Part shown: positions 22,898 to 28,732 of the stretch, piece by piece | Position numbering within the stretch: the first letter of the stretch is position 1 | Layout of the letters: the number at the start of each line of letters is the position of its first letter | IMG/VR virus record: IMGVR_UViG_3300042368_001365 | Span: 1 to 30,488 of that record | Reading direction: 5' to 3' (one strand) | Source of the DNA: a virus | DNA length: 30,488 bases | Position numbers and translations under genes: made by a program | Notes under the pieces: model-generated | Database searches by the model: none | Seen by the model: the letters and a program-made list of their open reading frames with translations, nothing else | Told to the model about the DNA's origin: nothing

Positions 22898-23350
22898 ATG
22901 TCTATGAGTACTGTTGCGTTGTATAATATGTCTTATCAGAAGCTGATTGATATTGATTGGAAACATGCTGTCGTATTACTTATCAATGATAAAGTGGCTC
23001 CATGTACTGAAGAAGAATATTTAGAAATCAAAACGGGAAGTGGGATATTTAAATTACCTCTTCACCTTGCTCTTAAAAAGTATGTGTATATTCCTTTTAG
23101 GGATTTAAGTCCTTCCAGAAAGAATATTTTTAAGAGAGATGATTATATCTGCCAATACTGTTCTTGTAAACTAGAATATACAAATGCCACAGTAGATCAT
23201 GTCATTCCGAGATCAAAAGGTGGAAGACATGAATGGCAAAATGTTGTTACAAGTTGTTTGAAGTGTAATCGTAAAAAGGGTGATCGTACACCAAAAGAAG
23301 CAAATATGCCTCTGAGTAAAAATCCAAAACCTTTACGGTTTGGGTCTTGA
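22898..23350 (+). CDS. HNH endonuclease (McrA-like core), probably mobile
   Basis: 150 residues from the ATG at 22898, chosen because AAGGATAAAT precedes it. The C-terminal HNH core is CQYCSCKLEYTNATVDHVIP, then RSKGGRHEWQNVVTSCLKCN, then RKKGDRTPKEANM, the McrA/HNH_5-type pattern with two CxxC zinc pairs. The N-terminal ~70 residues (YNMSYQKLIDIDWKHAVVLL) are also commonly seen in this phage HNH group. A stand-alone plus-strand gene with its own perfect host promoter inside a minus-strand late cluster points to a homing-type insertion. Its end overlaps the convergent gene by 18 bp. Confidence 0.85.
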   Translation: MSMSTVALYNMSYQKLIDIDWKHAVVLLINDKVAPCTEEEYLEIKTGSGIFKLPLHLALKKYVYIPFRDLSPSRKNIFKRDDYICQYCSCKLEYTNATVDHVIPRSKGGRHEWQNVVTSCLKCNRKKGDRTPKEANMPLSKNPKPLRFGS

Positions 23351-23527
23351 TGGTTTTGTATAAGTTGGTCGAGGCTTTGGTGGAGGTGACTTTTCAAAAG
23401 TATCTCCGTCTGTTGTCACTGGCTTCACTGGTGGTATCTTCGGTTCTGCTTTTGCTTTTTGTGTAGATGGTGTAGATTGTCTTATTGGATTGATCATCTC
23501 ACTCATCAATTGTTTAAATGTTTTCAT
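23333..23527 (-). CDS. Pro/Lys-rich putative internal head protein (MKTFKQLMSEM)
   Basis: 64 residues beginning MKTFKQLMSEM, with M-S-E at 8-10 in place of the usual L/I-x-E. The remainder is proline- and lysine-rich and probably disordered (KAEPKIPPVKPVTTDGD, KSPPPKPRPTYTKPSRPKP), similar in style to the 67-residue protein at 24920. It overlaps the next gene in the operon by 4 bp (ATGA type). Packaging is inferred from the N-terminus. Confidence 0.62.
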   Translation of the reverse strand: MKTFKQLMSEMINPIRQSTPSTQKAKAEPKIPPVKPVTTDGDTFEKSPPPKPRPTYTKPSRPKP

Positions 23528-24321
23528 TTTGGTAATATTCCTAAGAGAGTTTCATCTCTTGTTATCATTCCTTCAGTATCTACTCCATGTGGTAGATCAA
23601 ATTTATTTTTAATAACTTTTGATGTATTTCCAGATCGATCAGTTGAAACATCTCCAGTATAGGCATCCTGAAATGTTGACGGTGTTATCTTTCCAAGTGA
23701 TTGTAATTTAATAACTCTTGGTTGTCCAAATTTTCTAGGTCTAGATGGTTCTTCTGAAGTGTGTATAAATTTTCCTACATGATGATCATTTTCATGTCCG
23801 TGTTGTACTGCTTTTCTCCACATATGAACTGAACCAGGACTCTGAATATCACCACTCATAATTCCATATCCTGTAGCATTGGCTATAGTATGTAAGAAAT
23901 TATGTGGAAGTTCAAATACTCCACTCTTTACATCTCTTGTTTTTTTCTGTGGATTACCAGAAAACATTTTTATTTCTTTGCCATCTGGTGTTTTTACAAC
24001 ACTGTAGTTATCATGTGAAAGACGATATGTTGCTAAAGATGTGTTTTCATGACCAGGTGCATTTGAAAATACATTAACATTTAAATGATGCTTTGTATAT
24101 CCACTCGAATCTGACTCAGAGAATTTTTTATAACGAATATGAAATTTATCATTCAAATCAACTCTTTGTGATTCTGGATCATGTGTATAATTATTACCCA
24201 ACTTTTTGACTAATTCATCTAAAGATTTAATGTTTTTCTCTGGTGGTTTTTCATCATGTGTTACTTCTGGATCATATCCACCTAATATATCTTCAGAAAT
24301 ATATTGTTTAAAAGATTTCAT
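23524..24321 (-). CDS. GNAT-like putative internal head protein (MKSFKQYISED)
   Basis: 265 residues. It begins MKSFKQYISED (I-S-E at 8-10). After a polar linker, the middle is beta-rich and residues 155-175 read MSGDIQSPGSVHMWRKAVQHG. This resembles the 'lxSDxxQTxGGxxxWxxLxxxG' C-terminal motif of GNAT-fold phage proteins and also aligns with the neighbour at 24321 (ISGRVHTRGGKNIWAEL). The acetyl-CoA loop is not obvious here. If catalytic, it would be a packaged acetyltransferase; if not, a GNAT-fold remnant. Start and stop overlap neighbours by 1 and 4 bp. Confidence 0.6.
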   Translation of the reverse strand: MKSFKQYISEDILGGYDPEVTHDEKPPEKNIKSLDELVKKLGNNYTHDPESQRVDLNDKFHIRYKKFSESDSSGYTKHHLNVNVFSNAPGHENTSLATYRLSHDNYSVVKTPDGKEIKMFSGNPQKKTRDVKSGVFELPHNFLHTIANATGYGIMSGDIQSPGSVHMWRKAVQHGHENDHHVGKFIHTSEEPSRPRKFGQPRVIKLQSLGKITPSTFQDAYTGDVSTDRSGNTSKVIKNKFDLPHGVDTEGMITRDETLLGILPK

Positions 24322-24923
24322 TATTTACCTTTATACTTGAATAACCATCGTATTGGATTTGAAGTTCTTGTAGCTGTATAGAATTTAGTATAATGTTTTG
24401 GATTATTAGAATCATACACTATAGGGCGACTACCTTCTCTGTTCGTGTCATGAGCCGTGACCGTACCTTTTTGAGACAACTCGGCCCATATATTCTTACC
24501 ACCTCTAGTATGAACACGCCCAGAAATCAATGTATATTTGTTATGATCTGCCCATCTCTTATAGAGTTCAGACATCAATCCTTTACCAGTATGTTCTTTA
24601 TTTAATTTTGGAAAATTTGAATAATAAGTATTATGCTCAGAATCATGAGGATAGAAATCAGTATTACCAACAACCTTATGTGTTCCTTGAGAATCTTTCA
24701 TCGTCACATAGCCACTGTGTAATCGTTCTTGAGTAAAGGGTGAGTCTTTGTTTGAAGAATATCCATGAAAATGATATTCATTACCATCGATTACACTAGA
24801 ACCCAAAGAATATAGATCTGAATGAGCCTTTGGTAATTCTGTTCGTATATTTGGTCTAACAAATTCATCCCTTGGTGGTTCTAATATAGGGTTTTCTATA
24901 AGATATTCTTTAAAGGATTTCAT
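24321..24923 (-). CDS. GNAT acetyltransferase-like putative internal head protein (MKSFKEYLIEN)
   Basis: 200 residues beginning MKSFKEYLIEN (L-I-E at 8-10). The central part has strands (NEYHFHGYSSN, GYVTMKDSQGTHKVVGN), then KEHTGKGLMSELYKRWADHN at 110-128. That is a GNAT-type acetyl-CoA loop and helix (x-x-G-x-G/x-L-x-x-x-L-Y), followed by the strand and motif ISGRVHTRGGKNIWAEL (133-149). It appears to be a complete small N-acetyltransferase carrying a head-targeting peptide. T4 packages the modifying enzyme Alt in the same way. Substrate unknown. Confidence 0.65.
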   Translation of the reverse strand: MKSFKEYLIENPILEPPRDEFVRPNIRTELPKAHSDLYSLGSSVIDGNEYHFHGYSSNKDSPFTQERLHSGYVTMKDSQGTHKVVGNTDFYPHDSEHNTYYSNFPKLNKEHTGKGLMSELYKRWADHNKYTLISGRVHTRGGKNIWAELSQKGTVTAHDTNREGSRPIVYDSNNPKHYTKFYTATRTSNPIRWLFKYKGK

Positions 24924-25123
24924 TTCTTTGCGAGTTCCCTGGCTCTGGCTAATATGGCAGCAAATGTAGATGGTTGTTTTGGTTGTTGTTTAGGAGCTGG
25001 CTGTGCCTTTATTGGAATACCTTTTGGTTTTGGAACTGTTGGTGTTATAACACTAAAACCCCGAGGGAGTGGTTCTTCAATTCCAGTTGATGCTGGTTTG
25101 ATATATTGTTGAAATGATTTCAT
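24920..25123 (-). CDS. Pro/Lys-rich putative internal protein with degenerate targeting peptide
   Basis: 67 residues beginning MKSFQQYIKPAST. The first seven residues follow the shared peptide but the L/I-x-E site is replaced by I-K-P, so protease cleavage should fail at that point. The rest is proline-, lysine- and glutamine-rich (PKPKGIPIKAQPAPKQQPKQ) with a short C-terminal helix (FAAILARARELAKK). Overlaps both neighbours by 4 bp (ATGA type). Confidence 0.58.
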   Translation of the reverse strand: MKSFQQYIKPASTGIEEPLPRGFSVITPTVPKPKGIPIKAQPAPKQQPKQPSTFAAILARARELAKK

Positions 25124-25455
25124 TGTCTTATCCCCAGAGGAATATCTGTAATATGATTTGCTCGAATATTTACAAGTTTTGTAGAACCAGTTGCAAATTG
25201 TTTATAATGACCAGTATTTGCTATATGTTGCATCATGTAAAAAGCATAATTTGGATCTAAACTATCTGTATTAATCACTCTGAAACCAAAATGCTGTGGA
25301 TTGGGTTTTTTTGTTGGTTTACCGACTTCATGTTCAGCACCCCGACGAACAATATAAAAATGAGGATCTTTCACATTTGTGCCAACCTCGACAAAATCAC
25401 CAAGACGCATTTGCCTTTCTGATTCCTCTTGAAGATATATTTTAAAGGATTTCAT
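25120..25455 (-). CDS. Putative internal head protein with HsdS-like target-recognition fragment
   Basis: 111 residues: targeting peptide MKSFKIYLQEE (L-Q-E at 8-10), then MRLGDFVEVGTNVKDPHFYI and a C-terminal half DPNYAFYMMQHIANTGHYKQ, then FATGSTKLVNIRANHITDIP. The last part matches the ending of type I restriction specificity (HsdS) target-recognition domains: 'pxYlxyxLxs...(T)G(s/t)xxxlnixxixxipiP'. Only half of one such domain is present (about 100 residues after cleavage). A plausible role is interference with host restriction on DNA entry, as T4 IPI* does by another mechanism. The fold call is from pattern recognition and needs structural comparison. Confidence 0.6.
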   Translation of the reverse strand: MKSFKIYLQEESERQMRLGDFVEVGTNVKDPHFYIVRRGAEHEVGKPTKKPNPQHFGFRVINTDSLDPNYAFYMMQHIANTGHYKQFATGSTKLVNIRANHITDIPLGIRQ

Positions 25456-25461
25456 ATAGTA

Positions 25462-25469
25462 TATTTAGA
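25462..25469 (-). promoter_or_regulatory. Late promoter-like TCTAAATA, 6 bp before ATG
   Basis: TCTAAATA then TACTAT then the ATG at 25455; one mismatch from TATAAATA. It lies within the T-tract end of the upstream terminator. Confidence 0.55.
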
Positions 25470-25504
25470 AAAAAACAGTGTCTATGGAAGACACTGTTCT
25501 TTTT
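25466..25504. terminator. Bidirectional Rho-independent terminator
   Basis: AACAGTGTCT (25474-25483) pairs with AGACACTGTT (25489-25498), loop ATGGA. Runs of A on the left and CTTTTT on the right give T-tracts on both strands. It ends the transcript of the 25521 gene, so the following operon must start from the late promoter next to it. Confidence 0.88.
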
Positions 25505-25520
25505 ATTTGTTTAAAAATAC

Positions 25521-25997
25521 TTATTTAAAGTATTTATTTCCCCTTGCGCGATTGAAATGTTGTATATCGTATGCTTGTTCAATTTCATGAAAAGGCGGCA
25601 AATTTTTAGGATCTATTGGTGGAACTTCAAAACCTCTACGCTCTAGTGCATCAGCAGCAAAATTAAGACCTGTTTCTGGATCATAATTCATTCTAGGTCT
25701 AAGAGTTGCAATTTTATATTTAAGTCTTTTATCTCTTCCCTTTTTATCTACTGATGGTTTAGTTCTAGGAGGTCTAGATCTTGCAGTATCTTTTGGATTT
25801 ACGAATCGTGGAGCTGGCTTACCTTGTACAAAACCTAAAATTCCTCTACTTTCTCCTGTTTTTTTAAATGGATAATCTATTGGATTTCTTTTATTACCAT
25901 GAACATCTCTTGGATTAAAATCAATCAAGTCGGTTCTTTGAGCTATTGCTCTTGTGGCTTCTGATAAAATATTTTTATAATAATCTTTTAAAGCCAT
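25521..25997 (-). CDS. Basic putative internal head protein (MALKDYYKNILSEA)
   Basis: 158 residues from the ATG at 25997. This start is chosen because MALKDYYKNILSEA aligns end-to-end with the N-terminus of the 27597 protein (MTLKEYYKNRLQEA), with L-S-E at 11-13 as cleavage site. A start 60 bp upstream (26057, MDCNKSK) has a better Shine-Dalgarno (AAAGGA) and cannot be excluded; it would add 20 basic residues. The body is basic and proline-rich (TARSRPPRTKPSVDKKGRDK) with a C-terminal helical part. No family recognised. Confidence 0.62.
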   Translation of the reverse strand: MALKDYYKNILSEATRAIAQRTDLIDFNPRDVHGNKRNPIDYPFKKTGESRGILGFVQGKPAPRFVNPKDTARSRPPRTKPSVDKKGRDKRLKYKIATLRPRMNYDPETGLNFAADALERRGFEVPPIDPKNLPPFHEIEQAYDIQHFNRARGNKYFK

Positions 25998-26077
25998 AAA
26001 CTCTTCATTTTCTTTCATGTACTTCTTCTTTTTCATTTTTGATTTATTGCAATCCATATAATATCCTTTATTATTAT

Positions 26078-26545
26078 TTATTTCTTTTTAATTCTTGATT
26101 TCATATTCTCATGAGCCATGAACATTCTATGAGCCTCTTGTCCAAGTTGCTCATCAGTAACATCTGCCTTCAGACCAGGATTGTATGTTAAGTCAGTTAT
26201 TCCTGAACGAATCTCTGCACCCACCATGCCATGTGTATAATTATGAGTATGAATTTTCTTGGCTTTTTCTCTCATTAATTCATCAAGAGACATGGCCATT
26301 GGATGTTCCTCGACTTCAAGGTGATATTCTGTAGATTTTAGTTTTGGAAGTCTTTGATCATCAATGTCAAATTCACCTTCATTCGTTTTCCTGGCAAGTC
26401 TCATCTCGGCCCTGTCTATTTTTTTCTGAGAACCACCAGCAGCATACATTTTATCAAGTCGAGTTTCTAATTTAGAAATGTCTCTTTGATATCTTTTTTG
26501 GCCTGTTGGTCTGGCTTCTGAGAGATATTGCTTAAAGGATTTCAA
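26078..26545 (-). CDS. Putative internal head protein with TTG start (MKSFKQYLSEA)
   Basis: 155 residues. The start codon is TTG, overlapping the TGA of the upstream gene (TTGA), with AGGAGA 6-7 bp before it. The N-terminus MKSFKQYLSEA gives L-S-E|A, the best match in the cluster to the T4 internal-protein cleavage site. The remainder is charged and helical (RDISKLETRLDKMYAAGG, KKIDRAEMRLARKTNEG). The DNA of the first ~31 coding bases is identical to that of the 26542 gene apart from the first base. Confidence 0.68.
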   Translation of the reverse strand: MKSFKQYLSEARPTGQKRYQRDISKLETRLDKMYAAGGSQKKIDRAEMRLARKTNEGEFDIDDQRLPKLKSTEYHLEVEEHPMAMSLDELMREKAKKIHTHNYTHGMVGAEIRSGITDLTYNPGLKADVTDEQLGQEAHRMFMAHENMKSRIKKK

Positions 26546-27096
26546 TTAAAATCTCCTTCTGCATTATAATTGATTCCCCGTGCATCTAAATCTCTTTTAT
26601 GACGATCAAGATCTGGAACAAAGTTAACATTAAAATGTTTTTTAATATGTTCTATTGGATCTTCTATTGTTTTTTGTGAGATGGGAGAAGGAGCCTTATC
26701 AGCCTGAGCAAAATATTCACCGCTATTAGCCTGAGATCTTTCAAACCCTTGTCTTACATTATATTGAGAGATTGTTGGTCTATGGGCGTTTATTGCCTCT
26801 CTGTCATCTTCTGTGAAATGTATAGTTGGTTTCTCTTCTTTTGTTCTCTTACCCGTTACGAGCCACCTGGTAGATCTAGGAACAGCATACGAAAGAACAT
26901 GGTGATATTGACCAGCAAACAATCCTTTTTTTTCTTTCCAGTCTTTTGGGGGAACCCATCCAACATTATTTTCTACATTACCAGAACCTGTACCATCTGG
27001 AGAAAATGCATAAGTCTGGGCTTTCGGGATGAGTATTTTATCATCAAACCTATAGAGCTTTCCTGCTTCTGAGAGATATTGCTTAAAGGATTTCAT
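26542..27096 (-). CDS. Putative internal head protein (MKSFKQYLSEA), unknown globular domain
   Basis: 184 residues: targeting peptide MKSFKQYLSEA, then a globular domain KLYRFDDKILIPKAQTYAFS, then SGNVENNVGWVPPKDWKEKK and GQYHHVLSYAVPRSTRWLVT, with an acidic-basic C-terminus ending DPIEHIKKHFNVNFVPDLDR. The Y-R-F-D start, Gly/Ser turn and YHHVLSYAVPR strand look like a compact enzyme fold, but I cannot name it. A GATAAATA late element lies 6 bp before the ATG, overlapping the stop of the upstream gene. Confidence 0.65.
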   Translation of the reverse strand: MKSFKQYLSEAGKLYRFDDKILIPKAQTYAFSPDGTGSGNVENNVGWVPPKDWKEKKGLFAGQYHHVLSYAVPRSTRWLVTGKRTKEEKPTIHFTEDDREAINAHRPTISQYNVRQGFERSQANSGEYFAQADKAPSPISQKTIEDPIEHIKKHFNVNFVPDLDRHKRDLDARGINYNAEGDFN

Positions 27097-27101
27097 GTAT
27101 T

Positions 27102-27587
27102 TTATTTATCAGCCAAAAGACCAGTTAAATGTTTTAGATGTTCATCATAATTATGAGTTGTGATATCCGTGGTTACTTTGTCGCCATATCCAGGTTGTTG
27201 ATGACCACTAACATGAATTCTATAGTCAGGAAAATGTTGTCGAATATGTTTTACTGCGGTAATTCTATTAAATACATCATCTTCAAGTCTTTTTCCAGTA
27301 AGTCTACTTGATGGAACCATTTGACCATTCTGAGTAATTATATGTACAATACGATTATCGTGATCTACTCTTCCCCAAGATTGTGCTGGAATTCTTTTAC
27401 GTTGAGGTATTCTACGTTTTTCGTCTGCTTCCTTTCCTCGATCCATAAATTCTAGATGAGGAAAAACATCAAAATGTTCTCTTGCTCCACTTTTTTCATG
27501 AGCAAAACCTGTATCTGGATGATATGCCCAGGATGAATTATTTTTAAAAGTTAATACTTCAATTAAATAATGCTTAAATGATTTCAT
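27102..27587 (-). CDS. Putative internal head protein (MKSFKHYLIEV)
   Basis: 161 residues beginning MKSFKHYLIEV (L-I-E at 8-10). The body includes WAYHPDTGFAHEKSGAREHF, a basic stretch (EKRRIPQRKRIPAQSWGRVD), beta strands (NRIVHIITQNGQMVPSSRL) and a C-terminal segment rich in His (IRQHFPDYRIHVSGHQQPGY, THNYDEHLKHL). No family recognised. It ends 6 bp before the next ATG, with that gene's late promoter covering its stop. Confidence 0.65.
   Translation of the reverse strand: MKSFKHYLIEVLTFKNNSSWAYHPDTGFAHEKSGAREHFDVFPHLEFMDRGKEADEKRRIPQRKRIPAQSWGRVDHDNRIVHIITQNGQMVPSSRLTGKRLEDDVFNRITAVKHIRQHFPDYRIHVSGHQQPGYGDKVTTDITTHNYDEHLKHLTGLLADK
27103..27110 (-). promoter_or_regulatory. Late promoter-like GATAAATA, 6 bp before ATG
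   Basis: GATAAATA, AAATAC, then ATG at 27096. One mismatch from the T4 late element; predicted 1-nt leader. Confidence 0.5.
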
Positions 27588-27596
27588 AGAGCCTTT

Positions 27597-27962
27597 TTAT
27601 TTTCTTCTTCCCTTTATTCTTCCTTTTAAGACTTCAGCAGCCATACCAGCACCAAGAAGTCCAACACCTAGTCCTGCTCCATATAAGGCTCTTTTACCAG
27701 CGGGAACGGTTGATCCAACAAGACCCACCTTATTAGCGGCTTCTGCCCTTGCCCGACTAACTTCTTCTCCACCAACAGGATTTCCTATTGCTTTATGAAA
27801 AGTAGTTTTTGCATCTCTTATATACGGAGCTGCCACACCGACCGCTGCGCCTCCTCCAGCGAAAAGGCTAGACGCTAGGCCGACTGCGCCTAAAGTTCGG
27901 CGTAATTTATTCGACAAAACAGCTTCTTGTAGTCTATTCTTATAGTATTCTTTGAGTGTCAT
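27597..27962 (-). CDS. Glycine-zipper membrane protein with targeting peptide (MTLKEYYKNRLQEA)
   Basis: 121 residues. N-terminus MTLKEYYKNRLQEA with L-Q-E|A at 11-13, the second type of targeting peptide in the cluster. Two hydrophobic glycine/alanine-rich segments follow (about 24-45, AVGLASSLFAGGGAAVGVAA; and 92-112, LYGAGLGVGLLGAGMAAEVL), with GxxxG spacing, separated by a basic linker and ending RIKGRRK. Such a protein could insert in a membrane after ejection, for example to form a channel or protect the cell. AAAGGA precedes the ATG. First gene of the cluster at the composition boundary. Confidence 0.66.
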   Translation of the reverse strand: MTLKEYYKNRLQEAVLSNKLRRTLGAVGLASSLFAGGGAAVGVAAPYIRDAKTTFHKAIGNPVGGEEVSRARAEAANKVGLVGSTVPAGKRALYGAGLGVGLLGAGMAAEVLKGRIKGRRK

Positions 27963-28226
27963 ATTTATTTTCCTTTCTATAATGTAGGAGATCAGGCTAA
28001 ATGCTTCATTTAATATATTTAGAAAACGCTAATAGAGCATTTTTTTCCCAGAAAAAATTTTTGAGGTCTGGGAGTCCCATTATAATTTAATAGGAATTTT
28101 GGGTGTGTTAGGGTTTTGGGACTCGCAAGCGGCTAAAGGGGATGGGTTCCCTTTTGTCAATTTCACTGTCCTGTGACGTGGTTTAGAAACGTGACCATAT
28201 AACGAGGCTGGATGTTGATAGTACGA
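27963..28226. other. Non-coding junction between AT-rich late region and GC-richer early array
   Basis: No convincing gene. The left part (to ~28046) has late-type composition, with TCTAAATA on the minus strand near 28011-28018 and a T-run. CCCAGA (28047-28052) and TCTGGG (28067-28072) can form a hairpin around an AAAAAATTTTT loop. From ~28075 on, G+C rises. GTTGATAGT at 28214-28222 is the right arm of the array hairpin without its left arm, marking the left edge of the cassette array. The minus-strand frame at 28080-28322 is an artefact of the control block. Confidence 0.6.
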
Positions 28227-28286
28227 TGTGGATATCCTGTGGATAACTCTAGGTCGCTTGACACTCTCAATAGAATCGGGTAGGGT
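28227..28286 (+). promoter_or_regulatory. Early control block A: paired DnaA boxes plus promoter
   Basis: TGTGGATAT (28227-28235) and TGTGGATAA (28238-28246) lie 11 bp apart. TTGACA follows at 28258-28263, then a 17-bp spacer and TAGGGT at 28281-28286. GAATCGGG occurs just before the -10 and again at 28291-28298 over the expected start site. The block is exactly 60 bp, as in units B, C and D. Confidence 0.8.
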
Positions 28287-28360
28287 ACTAGAATCGGGTA
28301 ACTCCGTCCGATGCAAGGGCAATTCGGCCCACTTCAGACCGAACGAAAGGCTAGGCTACC

Positions 28361-28510
28361 ATGAAACCGAAGAAACGTTCAGAGACGGACGACGAGTGGG
28401 GCGATGACTTCGACCCATATGAAGATTGTGAAGAGGAAATTGCCAGACAAATCGATGAAGATGCTGCTAATATTGAGAGCATCACTAGATCGATGGATGG
28501 ATACACTTAA
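28361..28510 (+). CDS. Tiny acidic early protein
   Basis: 49 residues, MKPKKRSETDDEWGDDFDPY at the start, then a strongly acidic stretch (EDCEEEIARQIDEDAANIES). The length and charge recall small phage inhibitors or DNA mimics, but this is speculation. GAAAGG lies about 14 bp before the ATG, in the leader sequence shared with the next two cassettes. Transcription would come from block A (75-nt gap from -10). Followed by a UUCG terminator. Confidence 0.6.
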   Translation: MKPKKRSETDDEWGDDFDPYEDCEEEIARQIDEDAANIESITRSMDGYT

Positions 28511-28517
28511 ACTTCAC

Positions 28518-28535
28518 GGGAGGCTTCGGCCTCCC
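28518..28535 (+). terminator. Terminator hairpin with UUCG loop
   Basis: GGGAGGC-TTCG-GCCTCCC, followed by AAGCCTTTC. A very stable tetraloop hairpin directly after the first cassette ORF. Confidence 0.75.
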
Positions 28536-28548
28536 AAGCCTTTCAAAT

Positions 28549-28593
28549 ACTATCAACATTGGTATTGGGCCTTTGGCCCCCAATGTTGATAGT
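28549..28593 (+). repeat. Long cassette hairpin H1
   Basis: ACTATCAACATTGG pairs with CCAATGTTGATAGT around a GGGCC-TTT-GGCCC inner stem. Identical to the copy that begins at 30447. Outer arms are constant in all units; the inner stem differs. Confidence 0.9.
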
Positions 28594-28600
28594 TTGGCCT

Positions 28601-28660
28601 TGTGGATACCTTGTGGATAACTCTAGGTCGCTTGACAGTCTGAAGACAATCGGGTAGGGT
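28601..28660 (+). promoter_or_regulatory. Early control block B: paired DnaA boxes plus promoter
   Basis: TGTGGATAC (28601-28609) and TGTGGATAA (28612-28620), TTGACA at 28632-28637, 17-bp spacer, TAGGGT at 28655-28660. Drives the Csx16-like gene. Confidence 0.8.
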
Positions 28661-28732
28661 ACTAGAATCGGGCAACTTCGTCCGATGCACGGGCAATTCG
28701 GCCCACGACAGATCCTAACGGAAGGCTAACAA

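Noticed and set aside
27963-28226. Genome terminus or direct terminal repeat
   Set aside because: The composition change is sharp, but no repeat of this segment occurs in the window and nothing shows a physical end.
28080-28322. Minus-strand 80-residue open frame
   Set aside because: It runs antisense through the conserved control block A and has no ribosome-binding site; the protein would be an artefact of the repeated regulatory DNA.
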